From: Symbiodinium natans
Taxonomy: Eukaryota > Sar > Dinophyceae > Suessiales > Symbiodiniaceae
Direction of reading: 5' to 3'
Length of the DNA: 64,000 nucleotides
NCBI GenBank assembly: GCA_905221605.1
Contig: CAJNDS010002102.1
Coordinates: 657,647 to 721,646 of the forward strand
Position numbers and translations under genes: made by a program. Of this stretch, positions 11,712 through 23,187 are shown one piece after another (position 1 is the first letter of the stretch; each line of letters opens with the position of its first letter). The notes beneath the pieces were generated by a model that made no database searches, was not told the origin of the DNA, and worked only from the letters and a program-made list of their open reading frames with translations.

Positions 11712-12372
11712 CTGGCAGCACTATGTCACTATGGGCGCCTAAACCCTACAGACCCTAAACCCTGTTGGGGTGCCTGGTGCGAGATGGGCCCTTAAACTGA
11801 GAGCTTCTCTAGGAAAACCCTAAACCCTAAACCCTATAAACCCTGTAACCCCCCCCCCCCCCCCCCAAATCCAAGAAACCCTAAAGCAGCCCTAATTAAG
11901 CAGCCCTAAAGCAACCCTAAAGCAACCCTAAAGCAACCCTAAAGAAAGCCTAAAGAAAACACCGAAAAAAACAAAAAAACCTAAACACCGAAAGAAATCC
12001 TCAACCGCAGGAGGCCCAAAAGCCGGAAAGTCCAAACTAACCTCCGACCACTGGCTCCTTCAACCCTGGCAGGATGCAAGATTTGTTGGGAGGGTTCAGG
12101 GTTTAGGGTTTAGGGTTTAGGGTTTAGGGTTTAGGGTTTAGGGTTTGAGGTTTAGGGTTTAGGGTTTAGGGTTTAGGGTTCAGGGCTTAGAGTCTAGGAG
12201 GGTGCAAGATTTGTTGGGAGGGTTCAGGGTCTAGAAAGTGGCCGTGTGCCCATGTGATACAAGGGTTAAGTCGGTTAAAGTGCCCAGCGTCCATTTCGGA
12301 AAGGGGTAGTGCTCGAATGAGGGCCCCTTTTGGGGCGTCCTTTTAGAATGTGCCGCATTCTATAGGGGACTT

Positions 12373-12469
12373 GGGACGTTCCCCCTGAAACTAACAGTCC
12401 TTAATCGGGATTGCAGTACCCCCTACTATAATCCCTATAAAGGGCGTTTAGTATAAGGGGGAACATCCC
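12373..12469. mobile_element. Inverted-repeat element, family F2
   Basis: Same ends as at 27128 (GGGACGTTCCCCCT / AGGGGGAACATCCC) and the AACAGTCCTTAAT inner arm. Confidence 0.65.
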
Positions 12470-12721
12470 TAAAACTAAACCCTAAACCCTAAACCCGAAA
12501 CCCGAAACCCTAAACCCTAAACCCTAAACTACACACAGGAGCCCCAGGGGTTGGGCGGGGGAGAGGGAGGTGGAATCAGGCCTTCAAATGCACCAAGAAG
12601 GCCCCTAACCTACCACTCCCCCCCCCCCACCCCCACTCCCGGGTTTAGGGTTTAGGGTTTAGGGTTTAGGGTTTAGGGTTTTGAAGGACCAAGAACACTC
12701 TGAGAATGCGGCTTCTCGTAC

Positions 12722-12756
12722 TTGCAGCACCAGGACTTCTTGGCCTGAGGCGCGTC
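12722..12756 (-). CDS. Microexon (35 nt): DAPQAKKSWCC, module 2
   Basis: GCTAG|GAC acceptor; DAPQAKKSWCC plus AA, then a GT donor (GTACGA). It joins to KLACPPHDSFGHG. This spacer is unusual in having TTTAGGG on its low-coordinate side and CCCTAAA on the high side, the reverse of most exons. Confidence 0.8.
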
Positions 12757-13678
12757 CTAGCCCTAAACCATAGGGAACCTGAAAACCCGAAGACCCTACA
12801 CCTGAAAGCCGACCCTAAACCCTAAACCCTAAACCCTGAGCCTCCCGAAATAACCCTCCATCTCCATTCCGAAGCCCGAGCCCGCAAACCCTAAACCCTA
12901 AGCCACCAAACCCTAAACCCTCATCAAACCTTGGCCTAGCCCTACCCCTAAGTTCAACCCCCCCAAATGCAATCCGCTGTTTCACCCAAGCCATAAAGCC
13001 TAAACCCAAACCCAAAACACGAAACCCCTGCCCTCTAAAACTTGATAAATCCCGAAACCCTACTCACACCCGAATACAAAGCCTTATTTGCCTTATCTCA
13101 ACCCGAAACTCAGACCTTCATTACACCCGCAAACCCTAAACACCCTAAACCCTAAAACCTCTAAACCCTACAGCCTAAGCCCAAACCCCGCCGCCGAGAT
13201 CCCAGACCCTCGCCCAGATGTTGGCCCAAATTTAGGGTTTGGGGTTTAGGGTTTAGGGGACCCCATTTCGACCCTCATTAAACCCCAAACCCCCTAACCC
13301 CTCAACCTAAACCCTAAAACATCAGCCCCTAAACCCTGAACCCGAGACCCCTGAACCCTAAATCCCGAAAAAAACACTCTACGGCGTGCACGCCCCAAAA
13401 CCCTAAACGCCTAAACCCTAAAACCCTAAACCCTAGATCCTTAAAGCCCAAAAACCCTAAACCCTAAAACCCTAAACCCTAAACGCCTCCACCCTGAAAC
13501 CCTAAACGCCTAAACCCTAGAACCCTAAACCCTAAATCCTGAAACCCAAACAACCCTAGATCCTTAAACCCCTAAACCCCAGATCCTTAACACCCAAAAA
13601 CCCCTAAACCCCTGGTACTGGGTCGAAGTTCGCATCTCCCGGGCTCTCTGGCGTTTCAAGTTCCAGGGGTTGGTAAGG

Positions 13679-13990
13679 GCTAGGGTTTAGGGTTTAGGGT
13701 TTAGGGTTTAGGGTTTAGGGTCTAGGGTTTAGGGTTTAGGGTTTAGGGTTTAGGGTTTAGGGTTTAGGGTTTAGGGTTTAGGGTTTAGGAGGGTTCAGGG
13801 TTTAGAAATTAGAGCTGACTCGTTCTTCGTAGGGAGTCGTCAGGTGAAGTGGAAGACCCAGCAGACGCAAGCCTTGTGCATGCAAGTTAACTTGCTCCTA
13901 AACCCTAAACCCTAAACCCTAAACCCTAAACCCTAAACCCTAAACCCTAAACCCTAAACCTTAAACCCTAAACCCTAAACCCTAAACTTA
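13679..13990. repeat. Facing telomere-like arrays: (TTTAGGG)n then (CCCTAAA)n
   Basis: (TTTAGGG)n at 13679-13790 and (CCCTAAA)n at 13897-13988 around a 100-bp unique spacer: a large inverted repeat within one intron of the gene model. Confidence 0.93.
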
Positions 13991-14099
13991 GGGTATAGGG
14001 TTTAGGATTTAGGGTTTCGCAAAGCGGAAATCAAGTTTCATGTCGGACTCCGAGCTGAGCGGGGACCTTAAACCCCGAACCTTAACGGATTTGGGCCCC

Positions 14100-14214
14100 G
14101 AAACCCTAAGCCCTAAGCCCTAAGCCCTAAGCCCTAAGCCCTAAACCCTAAACCCTAAACCCTAAACCCTAAACCCTAAACCCTAAACCCTGAACCCTGA
14201 ACCCTGAACCCTGA
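14100..14214. repeat. CCCTAAG, CCCTAAA and CCCTGAA blocks in tandem
   Basis: Five CCCTAAG, then about nine CCCTAAA, then four CCCTGAA units: each variant is clustered rather than mixed. Confidence 0.9.
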
Positions 14215-14229
14215 GCCCCGCGCCGGCGC

Positions 14230-14290
14230 GAAGCCAATCATCCACTTGTCTAATCCAGCTTGGCAGTCGAAGGGACAGGCCTTCGAGTAC
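14230..14290 (-). CDS. Exon (61 nt): YSKACPFDCQAGLDKWMIGF, module 2
   Basis: GCCAG|G acceptor; YSKACPFDCQAGLDKWMIGF with a GC donor. Contains the complete CPFDC.AG...W..GF half-repeat. Confidence 0.86.
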
Positions 14291-14954
14291 CTGGCACCAA
14301 TGGCCTCTTTAAGGTAAGTAGGGTTTAGGGTTTAGCGTTTAGGGTTTAGGGTTTAGGGTTTAGGGTTTCGGGCTTAGGGTGTAGGGTTTACGGCTTAAGG
14401 TTCAGGATTTCGCGTGTGTAGTTGATAGGGTGCAGGGTTTAGGGTGGGTGAAGTTGTGAAGGTGTAGCCTGTTCAGGAGGTGGTCTGCGTAAACCCGGGA
14501 CTAAGCGTGAATCAACCACGGCCACAATGATTGATATCCGCGGGTTACAGTTCCTCCAACGTACCAGGAAAACTTCAGTCCTATCAAGCTTATGCAATAC
14601 ACATCGACCTCATCCTGTCACAACCCCCAAACACGCAAAACTCTAAACCCTGCCCTAGATAGCCCAAGATCCCCTTCGACTGGCTGGTTCTCTTCGTAGG
14701 GAATGAGGGAATGAGGTTCCTTATATAATCACTTAAAGGGCAACTGGCGTGCCCGCCACCAACTATTAACCCCCCTAAACCTGTAGGGTTTAGGGTTTTA
14801 GGGGTCTAAGGGCTGTTCGGTTCAGGGTTTTAGGGCATCTAGCATCTAGGGAAGAAAAAACAAAACTGGTAGGAGTTATGTTGTACTTAGACTTAGCACG
14901 CAAACAGGTTCTGCTTTAGACTGGCTGTAAGCGTGGCGGCAAGTCAAGTGGTTC

Positions 14955-14998
14955 TCGCAGCACCATTCCCGTGACTTCTTGTTGATTGCTGTCGTCTC
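14955..14998 (-). CDS. Exon (44 nt): ETTAINKKSREWCC, module 2
   Basis: AGCAG|GAG acceptor; ETTAINKKSREWCC plus GA, then a GA donor. It joins to EYSKACPFDC, reproducing the WCC......CPFDC junction. Confidence 0.83.
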
Positions 14999-15481
14999 CT
15001 GCTCTTTTGTTGGAAGGGGTTAAGGGTTCATGCTGTAGGGGAGCTCGATGGCTCCAACTCCCCAGCAGCCTCATAGATTTCGGTCTTCGGGCCCCCGCAA
15101 TACCCTAAACCCTAAACCAAAAAACAGCTCTAAGATACTTCTGCGTACCCTGGGGCCCAAAACCCCAAACCCATTGGAAGATGGGTTATAAAACCCGGGT
15201 TTACTCGTCTTAGTGGCCGTGGCCGTGAGGTCTTAACGGCGCTGCGTTTAGGTCGCAGGGTGTAGGGGCGAAACGCAACAGACACCTAAAATTCCCAGAA
15301 GTCCTCGCAGAGATCACATTCTCGGGTTTGGAGGGCTGAACCCTTAAACCCTTCAACCCCTAAACCCTAAACCCTTTAACCCTAAACCCTAAACCCTAAA
15401 CCTGAAACCCCAAACCCTAAACACCCTAAACCCTCAACCCTTCAACCCTAAGGCCCTCAACCCTGGTTGACAGAGGCCCTC

Positions 15482-15503
15482 AAAGCAACCCCGCCGGGCC
15501 CAG
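15482..15503 (-). CDS. Weak microexon candidate (22 nt): WARRGCF
   Basis: AAAG|C acceptor and a GA donor that joins in phase to ETTAINKKSREWCC, supplying the Trp expected before KK. The upstream join is not phase compatible with any donor I tested. Confidence 0.33.
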
Positions 15504-16154
15504 CTTTCCAAGCGGGTTTGGGGTTTAGGGCTTCACGGCTTAATTAAGGGTTTAGGGTTTAGGGTTTAGGGTTTAGGGTTTAGGGTTTAGAGTTTCGGGT
15601 TTAGGGCTTCAGGGCTTGAAGGGTGTAGGGCTTAAGGGGTTGAGGACTTTCGGGTTTAGGGGTTTAAGGGCTGTACTATCAGGGTTTTGGCGTGAATCTA
15701 GGATCCTTCCGAGCGGCAAAAAGATTGGAACCCGCATCAAGCCGAGGTTTCTTTTTTGGGGAGGGCTTCTGAAGGGGGTTCAAGTTTAGGGTTGAGGGTC
15801 TAGGGTTTAAAGGGTTTAGGGTTTAGGGTTTAGGGTTTAGGATTTAGGGTTTAGGGTTTAGGGTTTAGGGTTTAAAGGGTTTAGGGCTTAGGGGGGTATG
15901 TAACCCGAGGTTCCGATAATACTTCCCACTACTACGGCTCAAACTCAGCTTCCCTAAGGTTCCCTCGGTACCTCCTCCCCCTGACCCCCCCCCCCCCCCC
16001 AAGAACCCTAAGCCCTAAACCCGAAACCCTAAACCCTAAACCCGAAACCCTAAAACCTAAACCCTGATAAGCAGATTGGGGCTTATTTGGGTTTGAGGAA
16101 TGGGCCGCCTATAAGAACCGAAACCATTAAGCCACGTGTGGGCATTCTGAGCAG

Positions 16155-16190
16155 GTGCCAACGCTGCCAGCCTGGCTGCAGTCGTAGCTC
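16155..16190 (-). CDS. Exon: SYDCSQAG..., module 2 (3' edge unresolved)
   Basis: CCGAG|G acceptor; SYDCSQAGSVG. The frame remains open to TCSECPHVA. Several GC donors are possible and none gives a phase-compatible join to the next candidate, so the end is approximate. Confidence 0.68.
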
Positions 16191-16210
16191 CTCGGCCCAA
16201 AACAGGGCAT

Positions 16211-16322
16211 CTAGACTCGGGAGTAACCTAGGAATACAAAGGGCACCCTTTTTGGTTTGCTGGGGATGATAAGGGAACCCCAACCCGTAAAAAAAAAGAA
16301 AAAAGGGCCTACTCCCGGTCCT
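16211..16322. mobile_element. Inverted-repeat element, family F3
   Basis: Starts CTAGACTCGGGAGTAACC and ends GGGCCTACTCCCGGTCCT, inverted complements with mismatches; internal AAAGGGCACCCTTTTTGG. Lies just upstream, in the gene's direction, of the exon at 16190, that is, in its intron. Confidence 0.6.
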
Positions 16323-17051
16323 CGGCATTCTTGGGCTGCCGAGGGTTCATCACGCACCCTAGAAGTTATAGGGTCCTTAAGGGAAACACTTTCCACTACT
16401 CCCCAAGGCCTAAAGTTCCCTCAGTACCTACCCCGCCCCGAGCAACAGGGCGTGACCCGAGACAGCACCCTCAGACCTCAAACAGTCGAAGCACTAGGGT
16501 TTAGGGTTTCTGGTTTAGGGCTTAGGGTTTAGGGATTGGCACGCAAGTTCAATCAAGCAGAATGACAAGGAATGCCTATGACTTCCCTCATCGCCCTCAC
16601 CCCTAAACCCCAAAGCCCCAGCCCCACTCCCCCTCAAACCCCTAATCCCGCCCCCCCCCCCCCCCCCCCACTACAACGCAAAAATGCGGGAGCCACGGTT
16701 GGCCGGAAGAAGGGCTTAGGGTTCAGGGTTCAGCGTTCAGGGTTCAGCGTTCAGGGGTTAGGGTTTTGCCGAATGCTGGCCGAACTGCATTGGTGTGTTT
16801 GGATGAGCCCTGAACTCTTTTGGGCTCTTGGGTGGGTGTTTTGACGGTGGAGGCTTAGAGGTTGAGGCTTCTAGTTCGGTTTGTGGGGCGTCTGGGAAAT
16901 TTTGGGGTGCAAGGTTCAGTTCGCTGAGCCCCAACCCCAAAACCCTGAGCCCTAACCTCCATGTGAGGCTGGAGGGCAACCCGACACCCTAGTCCCTCAA
17001 CCCTAAACCCCATGTGCAAGGCCCCAGTCCCCCCCCCCCTAAGGCAGGCGC

Positions 17052-17092
17052 TTGTCTTGGCAAGCCTTGCCCTCTTTCTTGCAGCAGAAGTT
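17052..17092 (-). CDS. Exon (41 nt): NFCCKKEGKACQD, module 2
   Basis: TCCAG|AAC acceptor; NFCCKKEGKACQD plus AA, then a GC donor, joining to KSYDCSQAG. The phase-0 join DKK|NFCC matches KK..CC. Confidence 0.86.
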
Positions 17093-17359
17093 CTGGAGAG
17101 GGCTCATGGAGGGGTTTAGGGTTTAGGGTTTAGGGTTTAGGGTGTAGGGTTTTGGGTTTAGGGCAACATGGGGGGTCTCAGACTACTTGCTACTTGCAAG
17201 GGCCATGAAATTTCGATGTCTTACGCACACCTCTTTCGCCAAAACCCGAGAGAGCCCAAGGACCCATGCTCTGGAGGCCTCTCGAAGGAGTCATAGAGGG
17301 ATAGCAGACAGAGGGTTCAGCCTGTAAGATTTAGGGTGGAGGTGTACCGGCTTTCAGGG

Positions 17360-17600
17360 CAGCTACATATATATATATACATACATACAAATCTTTATAT
17401 ATATATACAAAACTCTATAGTATCTTTACGAGTTCCAAAGGCCAAAGCCTAGACAACATACATACTTATGACCGGCAAAGGGCTCTTAAAGATACTTTAC
17501 CCATATAATGCATATATATATATATACATATATAATATCTCTCTCTGCACACATATGTATATGTATATATATGTATATATATATATATAGATACAGATAT
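17360..17600. repeat. AT-rich TA-repeat region
   Basis: Several (TA)n and (ATAC)n stretches in about 240 bp. Another lies at 25411-25552. Confidence 0.9.
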
Positions 17601-17848
17601 AAGCCCCAAACCCTAAACCCTCAAACCCAAAACCCCTTGAACCTTAAACCTCAAACCCAAAACCCTGAACCCTGAAAAACACAGACCCGAAAAACCTAAA
17701 CCCTAAACCCTAAACCCTAACCCCCTTAAACCGCAAACCCAGGGAGAAACCCCTAAACCATAAACCCCCCCAAAGATCCTAAACCCTAAACCCTAAAAGT
17801 AGACCCCCTTGGGGATAGGGGTCTCTATGACGGCAGTCACGACCCCGC

Positions 17849-17888
17849 CTTCTTGTCGGACGACCAACCCTTCTTCCAGTTCCAGAAC
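17849..17888 (-). CDS. Microexon (40 nt): FWNWKKGWSSDKK, module 2
   Basis: CCCAG|G acceptor; FWNWKKGWSSDKK with a GC donor just before an in-frame TGA in the intron. The best single example of the NW..GWS..KK core. Confidence 0.87.
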
Positions 17889-18693
17889 CTGGGTGTTTGG
17901 GTTTTGGTTAGGGTTTAGGGTTTAGAGTTTAGGGTTCAGGGTTTTGAGATGTTTGTTGCGGTGGGGTTACGTGGCTGGCTTGCCGAGTTAACTATAAGAG
18001 ACATCGTGGAAATAATTAAAGTGTCTGAAAAACCTCTGAAACAAATCCTTTTGAACAGTCCCCTTGAAAAGAAAGCTTTTCAAAAAGTCGAAAAACGTCG
18101 ATAACAAGTCCTAACGTCCTAAAAATAGTCTTGAACACAGTCTAAAAAACAACAAAAAGTCTTCAATAAGTCTCGGGGAGTCTCCCGGCGACAATGTAGT
18201 ACCTTGTCTACCCAATGGATCTTCAGGCAACTCCAATGAACCGCAGCACATCATCTGACGTAGTATCCTCTTCAGTCAGCTCGACATCCACAAAACCCAA
18301 TGAACCGCAGCAACTTAGGGTTTAGGGTGTGGGGTTTAGGGATTTTCGGCAAAGTGCGCGGGCAATGTGAATCACCAGTGTACGACTCCAAAGGCACGAC
18401 TTCCAGAGATCTTTTCCCCCAGTGATTACAAGGATTCCAGCAAGCCAGGCACGACTTAAGCAGGTCCCTCTAAAGGGTTTGGAGTCCAGGGCAGTGGGTG
18501 GCGTCCTAGGTTGAGCGTAGGCTTCGAGGGCTTAGGATGTTAGGGGCGGGTTCATGTGTGGGATAAGGCTTCAGAGTCTCGGGTTTAGGGTCTACTCTAA
18601 ACTCTGAAACCCTAAACCCGAAACCCGAACAATTAAATCTTAAGCCCTAAGCCCAAAGCCCTAAACCCTAAACCCTACGCGTGGGCCCCCGGC

Positions 18694-18722
18694 CCCACAG
18701 AGCAGTTGAAGTCACCCAACTC
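18694..18722 (-). CDS. Microexon (29 nt): ELGDFNCSV, module 2
   Basis: ATCAG|GAG acceptor; ELGDFNCSV plus GG, then a GC donor. It joins to FWNWKKGWSSDKK, recreating FNCSVGFWNWKKGW. Confidence 0.77.
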
Positions 18723-19647
18723 CTGATCTGATGCCCAGGGCATGACCATGCTGGTTTAGGGTTTAGGGTTTAGGGTTTACCTCAAGAACCCGAAACCTAC
18801 TTCTTTGTAGGTCACCTAAGAATCCCGTAAGGGGCTTTGTGGCAATAACCTACCAAAAATGTAGGTTTTGGGGTTCTTAAGGTATGGGTTGGGGTTTGGG
18901 GCTGTGGGGTCTCGGCCCAGGGTTGGAGGTTGGAGGTTTTTGCTTGAGGCCGGAGGTGTCTAGAGAATTAGATCCCGGAAATTGAAGGAGTTCTGGGGCA
19001 CCTAGATCCCAATTTCCTACCCAAAACCCTAAAGCCTGAACCTGTGTGGGTCTGTGTTCAGGGCTAGGGCGTTCAGGGGTTCTTGCCCCTGATTTAGCTG
19101 CAAAACAGCCAGAGCCGGTTCAGGGATTCCAGGGTTTCAGGGTTCAGGGCTTCTAGGATTCAGGGCCTGCGGGCTTTGAGGGTTTAGGGTTTAAAACGGG
19201 CTAGGAGCGATTGCTTGCTGTCTATAGAGTTCAAGAGTCTAGTGCGCAAGAGCGTGCTACCTCGGCTTGTTCTAAACAAACCCAGAAAACCGACGTTCCC
19301 ATCTTAAGCAGTGGCGAAAGATCTGTTCCCCATATGTAAGATAGTTTAGTTTCTGCACTTTCTCCTGTGCGGTTGTGTTTCGGCAAATGACAGAGTACTA
19401 AAACCATTTAAAACCGAAAACAGGCCGGAGGCCTGTCTACAGTAAGCATCAACCCGAAAATCCAAGATGCTTCATTCGGGAACCTGCCTGCAGAACGTAT
19501 TGAGAAGAATTCCTACATGATTCAACTTGCACGCTCGAAGGAGCTGGCAAGACCCCCCATGGATTATGGGTCGCCCGGCTAAACCCTAAACCCCAAACCC
19601 CAAACTCTAAACCCGAAACCCTAAACCCTTGCAGCAGCGCTCTCCTC

Positions 19648-19684
19648 GCAAAAGAGGCCCCACTTGCTGCAGCACCAGCGTTTC
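19648..19684 (-). CDS. Microexon (37 nt): KRWCCSKWGLFC, module 2
   Basis: GGCAG|G acceptor; KRWCCSKWGLFC, then a GA donor, joining to ELGDFNC. It gives the canonical K..WCC......C segment. Confidence 0.86.
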
Positions 19685-19883
19685 CTGCCATTGTGGCGTC
19701 TGATCTGCTGCTGTCCCAACCCTAAACCCTAACCCCTAAACCCCAAACCCTAAACCCTAAACCTTTATACCCCAAACGGAGGCCCCTAATCCAAAACCCT
19801 CAATTAAACACCCTGAATACCGCCAAATGGTGAATCACAGCCGCATCATGGGTTAGGGTTTAGGGTTTAGTTTAGGGTTTGGG

Positions 19884-19940
19884 GTTTGGGGTTTGGGGTT
19901 TGGGGTTTGGGGTTTGGGGTTTGGGGTTTGGGGTTTGGGG
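19884..19940. repeat. Variant array (TTTGGGG)n
   Basis: Nine successive TTTGGGG units, an A-to-G variant of the telomere heptamer that is locally homogeneous. A similar run lies at 63594-63640. Confidence 0.9.
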
Positions 19941-20436
19941 CGTAGGGTTTCGGGTTTAGGACCTGGCACACCAGCCCGCAAACACTGAATGCCCTGAGGT
20001 CTGGGGGTTTGTGGGGAGGAATGGGGGGGGGGGGGACCCTTCAGGACTCAACCCCCGAAAGTCGAGGGATTGAAGTCTCCAATGTGCCTGACACCCAGCC
20101 CCTCCGATACACCCTAAAAACCCTACATCCCTAAATCCTACACCTAGAAACCCTAAAGAAACCCTAAAGAAACCCTTTAGAAACTGTGTGGTAGCCCGTT
20201 TGAGACTCTATGGAAACCCTTTACTAGGATGGCCCGGCAAACCTTCTGAAAAATATTCCTGAATATGATCCTCTTAAACCCAGTGAGGAAAATGCAAAGT
20301 GTCCAAAGTGCCTACCTAGTAACCCTAAACCCTAAACCTTAAACCCTAAACCCCAAACCCCAAACCCTAAACCCCAAACCCCAAACCCCAAACCCTAAAC
20401 CCTAAACCCTAAACCCCCAAATCGAGGCGGCTCGAC

Positions 20437-20503
20437 TTCGTTTCCGACCAGGCTTCGTTGTCTTTGCTTAGGCAGTCGAAGTGCAGCTTGTGGTGCACCA
20501 CAG
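20437..20503 (-). CDS. Exon: HFDCLSKDNEAWSETK, module 2
   Basis: VVHHKLHFDCLSKDNEAWSE then T and AA before a GT donor. HFDC........WSETK|KRWCC aligns over the full repeat. The acceptor may be GTCCAG (20503) or CACAAG (20486); the longer form is given. Confidence 0.8.
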
Positions 20504-21150
20504 CTGGACAGAAGGAGGGGGTTTAGGGTTTAGGGTTTAGGGTTTAGGGTTTAGGGTTTAGGGTTTAGGGTTTAGGGTGTAGGGTGTAGGGTTTAGGGTT
20601 TGGGGTGTCGGGTTTAGAGTTTTGGTTTAGGGTTTCGGGCCCTTGCGCGCAAGCAAAAACCGAATGGGTTGAGACAAGAGCTCCCCCCCTACTTAGGGTT
20701 GTAGGTTTAGGGTTGGTCTTGCTGAGACTTGCTGTCTTGCTTACTTACCCTCCCCCAGATTCCTTCGCGTAGTATGGTGGGGCCAACATCCCCTACACAG
20801 GAGCTCTTCGAGCCTCAATGCCCTCTGAACCCTAAACGAAACACCCCTAAACCCTAAACCCTAAACCCTAAACCCTAAACCCTAAACCCTAAACCCCTAA
20901 ACGAAACACCCCTAAAGCCTAACCCCCGCGGCGAGCAAGGGGCCCCAAACCCCAAAGCCTAACTAAGCCCTTGAAACCCTTCAAAAACTTGAAGCCAAAA
21001 ACCCAAACCCTAAACCCTAAACCCTAAACCCTAAACCTTAAACCCTAAACCCTAAACCCTAAACCCTAAACCCTTCAGTTCCGAAACCCTAAGCCCGAGA
21101 GTTCCGACACCCTAAGCCCTGAACCCACGACTTCCGACACCGTGAACCCT

Positions 21151-21334
21151 ACTTGGAGGTGCATGGTACTTACTAGCCAATTCTCACTGTACTTGTAAGG
21201 GGTTTAGGGTTTAGGGTTTAGGGTTTAGGGGTAGAACTAGCTGTACTTATAACTATATTAGAGCACTCAAGGGGCTTATAAGTGGGTTGTAAGTACGGTT
21301 ATAATGGGTTAATCAGTACCATGAGACTCCAAGT
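21151..21334. mobile_element. MITE-like element, family M, carrying a telomere-like array
   Basis: Inverted ends ACTTGGAGGTGCATGGTACT and its near-complement (18 of 20). A TTTAGGG array at about 21201-21230 sits inside it, not seen in the other copies, so telomeric repeat was gained within a MITE copy. Confidence 0.68.
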
Positions 21335-21499
21335 AGACTTCCCAAACCCTAAGCCCTGAACCCTCGAGTTCCTAAGCAAAGGTTTAGGGTTTAGGGTTTA
21401 GGGTTTAGGGTTTAGGGCTAGGGCTTAGGGTTTTGGGGTTTAGGGTTTTGGGGTCTAGGGTTTACGGCAACCCTCGAGTTCCGAAGCCCAAAACAGCTC

Positions 21500-21559
21500 A
21501 AGGGGGCCTGGTCTTGGCTTCGTGTTCGGGTGGTCGATGATGTCAAGGCTGGCGGCGTC
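21500..21559 (-). CDS. Weak exon candidate: DAASLDIIDHPNTKPRPG
   Basis: Unique spacer between telomere arrays with an AGAG|GAC acceptor and an open frame (DAASLDIIDHPNTKPRPG). Two frames are open and no module motif is present. Confidence 0.28.
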
Positions 21560-22111
21560 CTCTCTATAAGGGTATCATTGATTTTATGGTGTTCTTTTAG
21601 CGGGGGTGGGGGGGGGAGTTATTTTTGCATAATTATATAGGGAACATAAAGGACAACTATTAGTAATGATTCCGACCCGCTTATACAACCCAAGGGCCTG
21701 TACTCCAGAACCCTTTAAAGAAGGGTATGGACCACATCAAGGGACAACAACCCTTAGAGTCCTCCCACAACAAACCCCCCGTAAGGTCCAGGAGGGTTGG
21801 GATTTGGCTTGGGGAGCTTGGGGTTCGTGGTTTTTAGGTAAGACCTTGATTTGCTCGTCCAGCTCCCCAGGGCAGAAAGAGGGGTGCGCCTCTGGATTAC
21901 ATTGGGGTGAACTATCCAAGAAGAAAGGCTAATCGGTACATAGTTGCCTTATTCAGGCAAACTCCTATATTAACGCTAAGCCCTAAACTTAAGCCTGAAA
22001 GATTTGTACCTGAAAGCCGCCCTCCGTGGTACGTCTTGTGAAGTTGTCCGTAGATGTTCCTAAACCCTAAACCCTAAACCCTAAACCCTAAACCCTAAAA
22101 CCTTCCGCGGC

Positions 22112-22166
22112 CCAAAAGTGCGACATGCGGTCCTCCCAGTCATTTCGGTCGGAGTCGCCGTGCGGC
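22112..22166 (-). CDS. Exon: PHGDSDRNDWEDRMSHFW, module 2
   Basis: CCGAG|G acceptor; PHGDSDRNDWEDRMSHFW matches the spacing ahead of the WS..K segment. A GC donor is possible after TGG; the CC pair that should follow is not located. Confidence 0.52.
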
Positions 22167-22276
22167 CTCGGGCAGTCCGGAAGCATCCAAAGCTCTAGAA
22201 TAAAGGGGTTTAGGGTTTAGGGTTTAGGGATTAGGTGAAACAAGTACAGGCGTAGTTTATGAACAATAGGAGAATA

Positions 22277-22454
22277 CACATACATACATACATACATGCA
22301 TGCATGCATGCATGCATGCATGCATGCATGCATACATACACACATACATGCATACATACATACATACATGCATACATACGCACAGACATACATACATACA
22401 TACATACATACATACATACATACATACATACATACATACATACATACATACATA
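22277..22454. repeat. Microsatellite (CATA)n / (CATG)n
   Basis: Mixed CATA and CATG tetramers, followed to about 22640 by AT-rich ATAGAAGTAAAT-type sequence. Confidence 0.96.
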
Positions 22455-23158
22455 GAAGTAAATACATAGAAGTAAATACAAAATTAAATATGTATGTATT
22501 TATGTATTTATGTTTATGTATATTTGTATTTTATACATAATAAATGAAATAGAAGTAGAAATAGACATAAACATAGAAATAGAAGCAGAGATAGAATTGA
22601 AATAGATATGTGCATCTATATATATATATATGTTCATTCATAACATGAGATGTATAAATTTGTAGTTTATGATCTGCCAAAATACTTTAACCCAATGTAC
22701 GGCTGACGCAGGACGGATGTGCAGGGCAATCGTTGGTCAAAGTTCAAGAAGCCTGACAACCCTAAACCCTAAACCCTCAACCCTAAAAACCCCACTTGCA
22801 GGATGCAAGAAGACGACCCCTGAGCCCCTCAACCCGAAATCCTAAACCCTGTACTCTACACCTTAAACCCTCAACCCGAAAGCCTGAACCCTCTGCTCCA
22901 AACCGTAAACCCTCAACCCCAAAGCCTAAATCCTGTACCCTCAATCCGAAACCCTAAAACCCCTGTACCCTAAGCTTTAAGCCCTCCACCCGAAATCTTG
23001 AATGGATGATGTGCTTGGTAGCCCAGGAATCATATTCCAATAAGGGCACCCTTTTTGGGGTTAGTTTTTTGATAGAGAAACCAACCCAAAACCCCACATC
23101 CTACACCCGAAGCCCTCAACCCGAAACCCTAAACGCGAACGGGTGATGTGGCAGACGC

Positions 23159-23187
23159 TTCCGAGGTGGGCACCCATAGTGGTCGTC
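23159..23187 (-). CDS. Exon: DDHYGCPPR, module 2 tail
   Basis: CTAAG|GAC acceptor; DDHYGCPPR then AA and a GC donor, joining to KPHGDSDRNDWED. HYGCP is the typical end-of-repeat signature. The preceding exon is not identified; the spacer at 23420-23500 (GWKRRAPSAF in one frame) is a candidate. Confidence 0.52.

Noticed and set aside
17810-17890. Plus-strand exon DGSHDPAFLSDDQPFFQFQN
   Set aside because: The same bases on the minus strand read FWNWKKGWSSDKK, which matches the module and splices in phase.
22217-22540. Overlapping ORFs of repeating M-Y-V-C and H-T-Y-I
   Set aside because: Produced by the CATA/CATG microsatellite on both strands.
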